Of a stretch of DNA of 64,000 nt, positions 8,962 to 16,582 are shown in pieces. The notes under the pieces were generated by a model that saw only the letters and a program-made list of their open reading frames with translations, searched no databases and was not told where the DNA came from. Source of the DNA: Pseudovibrio axinellae (lineage in GTDB: Bacteria; Pseudomonadota; Alphaproteobacteria; Rhizobiales; Stappiaceae); contig NZ_FOFM01000001.1 of the NCBI RefSeq assembly GCF_900110875.1, positions 1,010,186-1,074,185 on the forward strand, read 5' to 3'. How positions within the stretch are numbered: the first letter of the stretch is position 1; each line of letters opens with the position of its first letter. The position numbers and the translations under genes are program-made.

Positions 8962-9834
8962 ATGTCTATTTCCTTGAACTATCAGAAATTGCTCGCAGAG
9001 GCCGGTTACATTGCCGGTAAGCGCTTGTCCCTTGCCATCTCGATGGCAGAAACACTGGAGCGGCCACTTCTTTTGGAAGGAGAGGCAGGAGCTGGTAAAA
9101 CATTTGTTGCCCAATCTCTGGCGAAAGCTCTGGGCCGTGACCTTATCAGGTTGCAGTGCTACGAAGGCTTGGATGCCCAGCAGTCGATATATGAATGGAA
9201 CTATCAACGCCAAATGCTAGCGATTGCGTTGGCAGGCAAACAAAACAATTCGCTTGAAGACGCGGATCTGTTTTCCTCTGACAACCTCATCCGGCGGCCC
9301 CTTCTTGACTCAATAAGCCGCCAGCAGGCCCCTGTCCTGCTCATTGATGAAGTTGATCGGGCTGACGAGGAATTTGAAGCATTCCTTTTGGAGATTCTGT
9401 CAGAGTATCAGGTTACTATTCCTGAACTCGGCGCTATTCAGGCTGTCTCAAAGCCGCTTGTAATCATCACATCAAACGGGGTGAGAGACATTTCAGATGC
9501 GCTTCGGCGTCGCTGTCTGTTTCAGTATGTGGAGTATCCAGACTACGCTACAGAACTACGCATTATTCAAGTGCATTTGCCGCAATGCAGTCTCAAACTG
9601 GCCAGTTCTGTTGCAGCCTTTGTTGCCCAGCTCCGCAAGGAGGACCTGAACAAGAATCCGGGAGTTGCAGAAACGCTGGACTGGGCAGCCGCGCTTATGG
9701 GGTTACAAATCACAGATGTCGCAGAAAGCCTCGAACAAGCCTATGACGCTTTGTTTTGCCTCTTGAAAACCAAAGAGGACCAAGACCAAATCCCGTTTTC
9801 TGTGTTTGAGAGATTAGTGGCTAGGTCGATATGA
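8962..9834 (+). CDS. coxD: CO dehydrogenase maturation AAA+ ATPase
   Basis: MoxR-type AAA+ ATPase that in Oligotropha carboxidovorans is needed to build the sulfur-copper-molybdenum site of CoxL. From the ATG at 8962 the protein has 290 residues with Walker A GEAGAGKT at 40-47, Walker B VLLIDEVD at 125-132 and a sensor region near IITSN and ALRRRC. The frame is open further upstream (ATG at 8884 and 8896), but those starts would place the coxL-coxD hairpin inside the coding region, and homologues begin near the residues SLNYQKLLAEAGY. The ribosome site at 8962 is weak (GGAAC), so the start is uncertain. Overlaps coxE by 4 bp (ATGA). Confidence 0.85.
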   Translation: MSISLNYQKLLAEAGYIAGKRLSLAISMAETLERPLLLEGEAGAGKTFVAQSLAKALGRDLIRLQCYEGLDAQQSIYEWNYQRQMLAIALAGKQNNSLEDADLFSSDNLIRRPLLDSISRQQAPVLLIDEVDRADEEFEAFLLEILSEYQVTIPELGAIQAVSKPLVIITSNGVRDISDALRRRCLFQYVEYPDYATELRIIQVHLPQCSLKLASSVAAFVAQLRKEDLNKNPGVAETLDWAAALMGLQITDVAESLEQAYDALFCLLKTKEDQDQIPFSVFERLVARSI

Positions 9835-11048
9835 CAGAGCACAGCACACCGCAAAGCCCACCATCAGTATCAACAGCAGAGCGGATTATCCAGTTCTCAC
9901 GCCTTCTTCGCGACAATGCGTTCCACGTCACGATTGCAGATACAGAGCAGGCCTTACGCATTTTTGCAAATGATCCAGCAACTTTGAAGAAGCACAATTT
10001 CTTTCAGATTTTGCAGATCCTGTTTTGTAAAAAGCACGCTGATCTGGAGCAGTTTCGTTATATCTTTGATGCGTTTTGGCAGGGGAAGGCCAAACATACC
10101 AAAACGATTTACAAGGAGTACAGCCTTGCCGCTCAAGCAGTTGTAAATCGCAACCAGTCCTCGCAAGAGGTTGCTGGGCCACAGAGCGGTATGGCAAGCT
10201 ATTTCGACTGGCGTAAGGCTCAAGACAGCGCAGATACTGCATCTGATGAGGGGGAAGACTCCTCGCTTAAAATGTGCGGAGCAAGCGACGTGCCCAATGC
10301 TGCCAAAACTGATTTCGGCACCATTCAGGACCCTGAACAAGCGGAGGCCCTCTTACAGCTCGCGGCCAAGTTAGGAAAGCAACTGCATTACCTGCATAGT
10401 CGCAGAAACAAGGCCTCTCTTCGAGGGAGGAGAATTGATCTGCGGCGCACAATGAGAAAGTCGCTTGCCACTCAAGGCTTGCCAACAAACATTGCACGGC
10501 GGCAGCGTAAGAAACCACCTTTACAGCTTCTCTTGTTTGTTGATGTGTCAGGATCAATGGAAGCGTACTCGATTTTTTTTGCGCATTTCATGATGGCGCT
10601 AGTGCACGAGAACCGGCACGCAGAGGCATTCTTTTTCAATACGCGTCTTTTGCATATCTCACCGAGCATTCGCCAAATGAAGACTGACGAAATGGTCGAT
10701 AAATTCAGTCTGCTGGGACAAGATTGGTCAGGGGGCACTCGCATTGGAGATGTGCTGTCTAGTTTCAATAATGGGCACCGCGCAACTGCAAAGAGACGGC
10801 AAACACTTTGTCTCTTGATGAGTGATGGATATGACGCGGGAGATCAGGACCAGCTGGCAGGCCAGCTGAAGGTGCTGAAGAGAAGCTGCCGAAAGCTCAT
10901 CTGGCTTAATCCTTTGCTGGGCCGCGCGGCCTTTGTGCCAACAGCTGCTGGCGCTCGTTTGCTTCAACAGCATGCCGACATGGCTTTGCCAGTACATAAC
11001 TTGAAGTCTTTGCAAGACGTGGAAAAGGTGTTGATCCATGAACCCTAG
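9831..11048 (+). CDS. coxE: CO dehydrogenase maturation protein with von Willebrand A domain
   Basis: Partner of the CoxD ATPase in assembling the Cu-containing active site; the pair resembles other MoxR-VWA chaperone couples. The 405-residue protein has a charged, poorly conserved N-terminal half and a C-terminal VWA domain starting near residue 228, with the metal-ion-dependent adhesion motif FVDVSGSM at ~236-243, followed by the conserved threonine and aspartate regions (SGGTRIGD, LMSDGYDAGD). It overlaps coxD by 4 bp and coxF by 11 bp, so D-E-F are translationally coupled. Position and domain order match form I cox clusters. Confidence 0.9.
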   Translation: MTEHSTPQSPPSVSTAERIIQFSRLLRDNAFHVTIADTEQALRIFANDPATLKKHNFFQILQILFCKKHADLEQFRYIFDAFWQGKAKHTKTIYKEYSLAAQAVVNRNQSSQEVAGPQSGMASYFDWRKAQDSADTASDEGEDSSLKMCGASDVPNAAKTDFGTIQDPEQAEALLQLAAKLGKQLHYLHSRRNKASLRGRRIDLRRTMRKSLATQGLPTNIARRQRKKPPLQLLLFVDVSGSMEAYSIFFAHFMMALVHENRHAEAFFFNTRLLHISPSIRQMKTDEMVDKFSLLGQDWSGGTRIGDVLSSFNNGHRATAKRRQTLCLLMSDGYDAGDQDQLAGQLKVLKRSCRKLIWLNPLLGRAAFVPTAAGARLLQQHADMALPVHNLKSLQDVEKVLIHEP

Positions 11049-11814
11049 CTCGGCCACTATTGCACTTTCACGGCCCCACCAAGTTGAGACGGACGAAAGT
11101 GAATTCGCTCATACACAACAGGTCTATGCCCGCGTAACAGTTATTCGAAGAATAGGAACAACCAGCTCACGAGTCGGGGACCGGTTTTTGGTAACTGCTG
11201 CGGGCGAGCTTAGGGGTTTTTCTGGCGGGGGCTGCGTGCGCTCAGCGATCAAGCGCGTTGCAGCAAAAGCCATTGAGACAGGTCAGTCCCAAATTCTGCA
11301 TGTTGTTCCCAAAACCAAGGCTGATTTACCTGCGGAAGAGCGTGCCGAGCGAGCGATCAGCAATTGCCCGAGTCAGGGAGAAATGGAGCTTTTTGTTGAG
11401 CCGATTTTTCCAAAACCCTGCCTAGCGATATTCGGTGATACATATGTCGCCGGATCAATCAAACCGCTTGCTGAATTTGCTGGCTGGCAGATTGTAGAGC
11501 TGCAAAATGAACCGGCGCATGAAGACCTGCCAGACACTGATTTTGCTGTTGTGGCAACAATGGGAAATGGAGATAAGGCGGCTCTTAAATCTTGTTTTGC
11601 AAAGGGCTACAAGCACGTCTTATTTGTGGCCAGCACCAAGAAGGTCATAAGCCTAAAACAAAGTCTGCAAAGCGAAGTCCCGGTTGAGGCTTATGATAGC
11701 TTGATCTCCCCGGCTGGTTTGAACATTGGCGCAAAGACGCCCGAAGAAATAGCAATCTCAATAGTGGCTGAACTTATCTCGTTGCGCCAAGACAGCGAAG
11801 GACAGAGCTGCTGA
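11038..11814 (+). CDS. coxF: XdhC/CoxF-family maturation factor
   Basis: Member of the XdhC/CoxI family that binds molybdenum cofactor and helps insert or sulfurate it in xanthine-oxidase-type enzymes. The 258-residue protein has an N-terminal XdhC domain with the GGGC motif (FSGGGCVRSAIKRV, about residues 61-74) and a C-terminal Rossmann-like domain ending in the family signature SPAGLNIGAKTPEEIAISI. A two-domain length of ~260-280 is usual. It overlaps coxE by 11 bp and the next gene by 1 base. Named coxF by position and family; the exact chemical step is known only for relatives. Confidence 0.85.
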   Translation: MNPSSATIALSRPHQVETDESEFAHTQQVYARVTVIRRIGTTSSRVGDRFLVTAAGELRGFSGGGCVRSAIKRVAAKAIETGQSQILHVVPKTKADLPAEERAERAISNCPSQGEMELFVEPIFPKPCLAIFGDTYVAGSIKPLAEFAGWQIVELQNEPAHEDLPDTDFAVVATMGNGDKAALKSCFAKGYKHVLFVASTKKVISLKQSLQSEVPVEAYDSLISPAGLNIGAKTPEEIAISIVAELISLRQDSEGQSC

Positions 11815-12431
11815 TGAATACGCTTGCAGATTTTGAGGTCGTGCTCGCCGCTGCGGGTCTTTCCCGGCGAATGGGGGCAGTAAACAAGCTTTTGCTGCGT
11901 ATAGACGATGAACCTCTCATCCGCAAAGCAGCGCGCCTTTACAGCAGCTTGGGTATGCGCGTGATCGTTGTGACCGGCCATGAAGCAGACAAGACGGAGA
12001 GCGCCTTAGATGGGGTTCCTGTCACAACAGTCTTCAACCCCCACTATATGGAGGGGCAGCGGACTTCCATTCAAGTTGGCTTGCAACATGCATCATTAGA
12101 TCGAAAAGGACTGGTGATTGCCCTTGCAGACCAGCCAGAACTCACAAGCCAAGACATTTCGGCCCTTTGCAATGCCCATCAGACCAGCCGAGCTGATAAA
12201 ATTCTGGTTCCGTATTTCAAAGGGCAGCGTGGCAACCCCATCGTCTTTCCATGCTCAATTGCACGCAGGCTCATGCATAGTGGTCAAATACCCGGATGCC
12301 GGCGATTTATTGACGAAAATCCAGCCTTGGTTCGTCGCTTTAAAGCGCCAAACCATCACTTCACCTCAGACATAGACTGCCCTGCTGATCTTGGGCGCTT
12401 GCAGTCTACAAATCTCATAATTAAGGAATAA
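11814..12431 (+). CDS. MobA/MocA-like molybdenum cofactor nucleotidyltransferase
   Basis: A 205-residue NTP-transferase with the signature LAAAGLSRRMG (residues ~10-20), a lysine in AVNKLLL, DQPEL near 104 and RGNPIVFP near 142. These fit MocA, which uses CTP to make molybdopterin cytosine dinucleotide, the form of cofactor used by CO dehydrogenase, rather than MobA, which uses GTP. The choice of CTP over GTP is inferred from context and from the general MocA-like pattern. It starts on the last base of coxF and ends 4 bp before coxG, so it belongs to the maturation part of the operon. Its presence makes the cluster self-sufficient for the last cofactor step. Confidence 0.8.
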   Translation: MNTLADFEVVLAAAGLSRRMGAVNKLLLRIDDEPLIRKAARLYSSLGMRVIVVTGHEADKTESALDGVPVTTVFNPHYMEGQRTSIQVGLQHASLDRKGLVIALADQPELTSQDISALCNAHQTSRADKILVPYFKGQRGNPIVFPCSIARRLMHSGQIPGCRRFIDENPALVRRFKAPNHHFTSDIDCPADLGRLQSTNLIIKE

Positions 12432-12435
12432 GCCA

Positions 12436-13005
12436 ATGGAAATTTCCGGTCAAAGCCTGATTGAAGCCGATATCAATACTGTATGGGCTGGCCTGAACGA
12501 CCCTGAGGTTTTACAGGCATCTATTCCTGGATGCGAGAGTCTTGAGGCAACAGGTGAAAACCAGTTTAAGGCTACTGTTTCTATCAAAATTGGCCCGGTC
12601 AAAGCTCGTTTCCAAGGAGAGGTGACACTCAAGGACCTCAACCCACCCAACGGATATGTAATTGTTGGCTCCGGCTCAGCAGGGCCGATGGGAGCTGCAA
12701 AAGGAAACGCTGAGGTTACGCTCTCCAGAGAAAGCCAAGGCACGCGCCTAGATTATACCGTGAATGCAGATTTAAGCGGAAAAATTGCTCAATTAGGCGG
12801 GCGCTTGATCCAAAGCACAGCAGGCGTTCTTGCAAAGCAATTTTTTAAAAACTTCTCAACTCAGATTGAAAAGCCCGCGCTTACAACGCCCGCATCTAAC
12901 CTCTCTCAATCAACCAACACTGTGACGGGCACTTCCAATATCTGGATATATATCGGCATCGGGGCTGTGCTACTGGGCATCATTGCATATGTCGTCACTG
13001 CGTGA
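12436..13005 (+). CDS. coxG: CO dehydrogenase subunit G, SRPBCC lipid-binding membrane anchor
   Basis: A 189-residue protein with an N-terminal START/SRPBCC domain (residues 1-150; ADINTVWAGLNDPEVLQASIPGC and the glycine-rich GSGSAGPMGAAKGNAEV are typical of CoxG) and a C-terminal hydrophobic anchor of about 20 residues (WIYIGIGAVLLGIIAYVV) after a Thr/Ser/Asn-rich linker. In studied CO oxidisers CoxG recruits CO dehydrogenase to the inner membrane and links it to the quinone pool. AAGGAA precedes the ATG. It is the last clearly cox-related gene of the operon on the 5' side of the regulator. Confidence 0.9.
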   Translation: MEISGQSLIEADINTVWAGLNDPEVLQASIPGCESLEATGENQFKATVSIKIGPVKARFQGEVTLKDLNPPNGYVIVGSGSAGPMGAAKGNAEVTLSRESQGTRLDYTVNADLSGKIAQLGGRLIQSTAGVLAKQFFKNFSTQIEKPALTTPASNLSQSTNTVTGTSNIWIYIGIGAVLLGIIAYVVTA

Positions 13006-13012
13006 TGTGAAC

Positions 13013-13318
13013 ATGCATCCTATGCAGTTTCTCAGCTTCAATCGAAATGCCCTCCGTCTCTTGAGGGGGCCTTTCAAGAAACCAGTGATCTGGATTCTTG
13101 TTCTGGCAATCCCGCTCATCTCCCCAGCCCACTCTATCGGCTGGGGACCGAGCGGCGACCAGTGGATGCTTATCTGTTCTCCCTCTGGGAATTATTGGGT
13201 CCACCTGGAAACGGGCGCGCGAAAAAAATCTGATGAGCCTACAGACAAAAAACATAACACCCCATGCCACAGCTTGGTTAACCGGCGACCTACCACGCCG
13301 GAGAGAAAATTACCGTAA
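13013..13318 (+). CDS. Small hypothetical protein with N-terminal membrane segment, after coxG
   Basis: A 101-residue reading frame beginning 7 bp after coxG. It has a basic N-terminus, a hydrophobic stretch (PVIWILVLAIPLISPAHS, about residues 23-40) that could be a signal peptide ending at AHS, and a short polar tail with two cysteines (LICSPSG and TPCHS). The layout slightly recalls small DUF2946-type exported proteins linked to copper, but the closing cysteine motif of that family is not intact and I do not claim membership. The ribosome site is poor. It could be a real small accessory gene, a decayed one, or chance; the hydrophobic segment and its position favour a real gene. Confidence 0.45.
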   Translation: MHPMQFLSFNRNALRLLRGPFKKPVIWILVLAIPLISPAHSIGWGPSGDQWMLICSPSGNYWVHLETGARKKSDEPTDKKHNTPCHSLVNRRPTTPERKLP

Positions 13319-13642
13319 AGAGAAGAATAAACCTGCCAGATCTTCCAAAGGTGAAATTGTTTAAAGCCTAGTTTTTCAAACGGGGGCAGATGACATTTAT
13401 GGTAGTGGACGCACTTTCTCGAGTTATCTGACCAACTGGATCAAAGTACACTGGAACTAACTTTAGCTAGCAAAGAAAAATAAACGGGAAATACGTTTCA
13501 TGACACCAGTTGCAGTCCAGCCTTACCTCGTATCAACTAAAACATAAACAACCTATACTTTTACAGAGGTTTGTCTTAGCCTCAAGATCATAAAATTGGC
13601 CATTGGATTTCGAATTAGTTTTTCAGAAAGACACTATGTATA
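13319..13642. other. Intergenic region upstream of the MHYT-LytTR regulator, 324 bp
   Basis: No gene seen. It is AT-rich and probably holds the promoter of the regulator gene. An 11-base direct repeat, AACCTATACTT, occurs at 13550-13560 and again at 13648-13658, the second copy lying inside the first codons of the regulator. I cannot tell whether this is a binding site. Confidence 0.5.
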
Positions 13643-14797
13643 ATGCTAACCTATACTTATAATTTACCTCTGGTGGCTGCGTCTGTCTTGGTTGCGATCC
13701 TGGCTGCATTTTCAGGCATGGCACTTACCAACGGCCTTTCACGACTACCCTCTACGAAGCGAAAACTGCTCATTGCAATGGCGGCCTGCATCATCGGTGG
13801 CGGTATCTGGTCCATGCACTTCGTCGCTCTGCTTGCGCTCAATCTTCCAGTATCAGTCTCCTATGATCTCATCTGGACTATCGGGTCTGTACTGGTCGAA
13901 ATTCTTATGAGCGGGACTGCGTTGCTCATCTTACATTTTGGCAAAAGAAACTGGGTCAACATGGGCTTGGCAGGTGCAATCTTGGGCTACGGGGTTGTTA
14001 CAATGCACTTTGTTGGCATGTTTAGCATAAGAGGCTGTCTTCCTGTTTACGGAGCTGGCGCTAAAATCCTGCCAATTCTGGTGGGGCCTGCCACAGGTAT
14101 TCTTGCTGTATGGGCCGCTTACAGCAACCGCACCAAAATGAATATTCTTCTTGGCTCAATTCTCTTTGGTCTATCAGTCTCCGTCATACACTACGTAACT
14201 ATGTATTGGACCGGGTTCGCAATTTTACCTGCACAGATGAGCATCGACTACTCACTGGATGATAGTACTCTTGCTTTGTGGGTTTTGTTTTCAGCTTTCG
14301 GTATTTGCGCCTTGTTCTTATTTACCTCCGCGACATTTCTTGAACCCAAAGCCATGCCCGAAACAAAAGAGATTGACGAACAGCCAGATCGAGAGAGCCA
14401 AATCGAGGCTCATGAGCCAGCCCCTAGCTCACATCATGCTGAGGAGGCTCCTTCCAGCATTCCCAGCGAAATTCGTATCCCCTATGAAAAAGACAACTCT
14501 CTGCGCTTTTTGCATAGCAATGACGTCGCTGTCATTCAGGCTGAAGGGCACTACAGCATCCTTTATACGACAAACGAAACGCTCTTTTGCCCATGGTCTA
14601 TCTCAAATGCGGCAGAGCAAATGCCAGATAACTTCATTCGCACGCACAGATCGTATATCGTCAACCTTGACCATGTATCTGGCTTTGCCAGAAACAAAGA
14701 CAACGGAAAATGCACTTTCGATGCACTAGCAAACCTCTCAAATGTCCCCATCAGCCGATCTCGCATCGATACGGTTAAAAATGCATTGGGGTTATAG
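13643..14797 (+). CDS. MHYT-LytTR membrane-bound transcription regulator (CoxC/CoxH type)
   Basis: A 384-residue regulator. The first ~230 residues form about seven membrane helices with the MHYT pattern repeated three times (SMHFVALLA, TMHFVGMFS, VIHYVTMYW), a domain proposed to bind copper or another metal and to sense CO, O2 or NO. A charged linker follows, and residues ~285-384 are a LytTR DNA-binding domain (VAVIQAEGHYSILYT, FIRTHRSYIVNLDHV). CoxC and CoxH of Oligotropha have exactly this architecture. Here only one copy is seen, at the 3' end of the cluster, 324 bp after the small protein, with its own upstream region. It is the best candidate for the CO-responsive activator of the cox genes. 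Whether to call it CoxC or CoxH cannot be decided. Confidence 0.85.
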   Translation: MLTYTYNLPLVAASVLVAILAAFSGMALTNGLSRLPSTKRKLLIAMAACIIGGGIWSMHFVALLALNLPVSVSYDLIWTIGSVLVEILMSGTALLILHFGKRNWVNMGLAGAILGYGVVTMHFVGMFSIRGCLPVYGAGAKILPILVGPATGILAVWAAYSNRTKMNILLGSILFGLSVSVIHYVTMYWTGFAILPAQMSIDYSLDDSTLALWVLFSAFGICALFLFTSATFLEPKAMPETKEIDEQPDRESQIEAHEPAPSSHHAEEAPSSIPSEIRIPYEKDNSLRFLHSNDVAVIQAEGHYSILYTTNETLFCPWSISNAAEQMPDNFIRTHRSYIVNLDHVSGFARNKDNGKCTFDALANLSNVPISRSRIDTVKNALGL

Positions 14798-14981
14798 GCT
14801 GCTTGAGCACCCAGAAAATCTTATCTTTTTGATATGCCTTTAATTTCACATGGTGCTTGCATGTCCACACGCTGTCTCTCTTGATAGTCACCTGACCCGA
14901 AAGCGCTAACACATCCGGCCAATATCGTCTTGCACATGCATTGTGACCCGATAATTGATGGAGCTGAGTGGCTCAGTCGAT

Positions 14982-15683
14982 CTAAAAGGAAGATGTATAA
15001 TGCCGACGACGCATAAGAGTGTTTGAAACAACCAGTAAATGCATGCGCATAACACTGGCAGCTGCTTCACTGTTTCTGGCAGCAACATTGTTCATTAAAT
15101 CTCTATGTTGGAGCCCAAGTTGTTCAATCGTACTCCTTGAGTAAGTAATCTTGCGTTGCTGCATCCAAGAGGCCTGCTTTCGCACTTCTCTAATTTCGTT
15201 ATAGATATTGAGAAAGAGCCGATTATGGGCCATTTCAGCAAGTCTGTAATGGAATATCTCATCGGCACTTTCGTAGACATCGGTGTCGCTGGCGTCCAAA
15301 GTTGCCTGCATGAGCTGACGCAACCGGTTGAGTTCTTCAAAGGTCGCACGTTCTGCTGCAAGCGCTGCAAGTGCTGGTTCAACTTCCAAGCGTACTTCCA
15401 TTAACTCCCTTGGGGTAATACGACTAGCCAGCACACGAATTCGGCCTGCATCAGCTGCAGGTGGGGGCGCTACAAATGTTCCTTGCCCACGCCGACGAAA
15501 AACAAGACCAGCCTGCTCTAACTCTTTGAGAATGTGCCGTACGCGAACTCGGCTAATACCGAGTTTAGAAGCTAATGCCCTCTCTGGAAGTAACCTGCCG
15601 TTAGAGATAAACGCACAGTCATTTTCTCTGTCTTTAATTGCATCTAGCAACGCTTGTTCCGGAGGCTTACCACTCAACACCAT
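14982..15683 (-). CDS. GntR-family regulator with FCD-type effector domain
   Basis: A 233-residue regulator from ATG 15683. A winged helix-turn-helix (LLPERALASKLGISRVRVRH, about residues 30-50, then GLVFRRRGQGTFV) is followed by an all-helical FCD domain (MEVRLEVEPALAALAAERAT, later DEIFHYRLAEMAHNRLF, QHRDLMN and MRMHLL with metal- or acid-binding Asp/His positions). FCD regulators usually sense small organic acids or amino acids. A TTG at 15713 is open but would overlap the preceding gene. It is the last gene of the leftward dppD-to-GntR run, 7 bp after the TauE-like gene, and probably controls that operon. Confidence 0.88.
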   Translation of the reverse strand: MVLSGKPPEQALLDAIKDRENDCAFISNGRLLPERALASKLGISRVRVRHILKELEQAGLVFRRRGQGTFVAPPPAADAGRIRVLASRITPRELMEVRLEVEPALAALAAERATFEELNRLRQLMQATLDASDTDVYESADEIFHYRLAEMAHNRLFLNIYNEIREVRKQASWMQQRKITYSRSTIEQLGLQHRDLMNNVAARNSEAAASVMRMHLLVVSNTLMRRRHYTSSF

Positions 15684-15690
15684 CTTGCTG

Positions 15691-16524
15691 CTATGTTCCC
15701 AGTAAGTCTGCAAGCATCCGCACAGAGGTTACAGCCAAGAAGATCCCAAAAACATTACGCAGGCGGTTTCTAGGAATACTATGTGCAATCTTCACGCCCA
15801 CACGTGCAAACGAAGTGCTCATTGGGATTATGATGCCTGCCGCAAGCAAATTTACATAGCCAAGGGAGAACGGCGGAAGTCCCTCCTGCCCCAATCCGCT
15901 TAGCGCATAGATAATTGCGCTTGGAAAGCCGATAATGAACCCAATTGCAGCAGAGGAACCGACAGCCCTGCGAATATCATAGCCAAGGAAGTTCAAAATC
16001 GGCACGCAAACTGTGCCTCCGCCAATACCCATCATCGCGGAGACCGTGCCAGCAAAGACTCCTAGCGCCGCCCACACCGGCTTTGCGAAATTGCGGGGTT
16101 CATTCGTTTCTTTTGCTTTGCGCGCGATCATCTCAATCGAAACAACCGCTGCAACAATTGCGAAAATGGCTATCAGAACATAACCGGACACGTAGCTGCC
16201 AAGCAGTGAACCCAAAATCACACCGATTAAGATCGCCGGGGCCCACAGTTTAAGAAGTTCGATATCAATGACGCCGCGTTTGTAATGCCCCCAACTGGAG
16301 GAAAGAGATGTAAAAACTATTGTTAGCAAAGACGTTGCAACAGCTATCTGCATCGCTAAACCAGCACCAATACCTGCAACTTGAGTGAGCGCTATGTACA
16401 AGGCAGGTACGATAACTATACCCCCACCCACACCAAGCAGCCCAGCTAAGATACCCCCCAACACTCCCGCAGCAACAGATATTGATGCCATCGTGAGTAC
16501 GCCGGTTAGATCGAAGTATTCCAT
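15691..16524 (-). CDS. TauE/SafE-family membrane permease
   Basis: A 277-residue protein with about eight membrane helices and the duplicated family pattern: GGILAGLLGVGGGIVIVPAL near residue 21 and AMMGIGGGTVCVPIL near residue 165. Members export sulfite, sulfoacetate or other small anions. It lies 58 bp after the gamma-glutamyltransferase and 7 bp before the GntR gene on the same strand. In this operon it may remove sulfite or another sulfur anion released when a gamma-glutamyl sulfur peptide such as glutathione is broken down; that role is inference. A good AAGGGA ribosome site precedes the ATG. Confidence 0.85.
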   Translation of the reverse strand: MEYFDLTGVLTMASISVAAGVLGGILAGLLGVGGGIVIVPALYIALTQVAGIGAGLAMQIAVATSLLTIVFTSLSSSWGHYKRGVIDIELLKLWAPAILIGVILGSLLGSYVSGYVLIAIFAIVAAVVSIEMIARKAKETNEPRNFAKPVWAALGVFAGTVSAMMGIGGGTVCVPILNFLGYDIRRAVGSSAAIGFIIGFPSAIIYALSGLGQEGLPPFSLGYVNLLAAGIIIPMSTSFARVGVKIAHSIPRNRLRNVFGIFLAVTSVRMLADLLGT

Positions 16525-16582
16525 TCAATTCCCTTCTCTATTGCAAAGCCTGAAGAGTTTGTAGGTTGATTACATCACCGCT

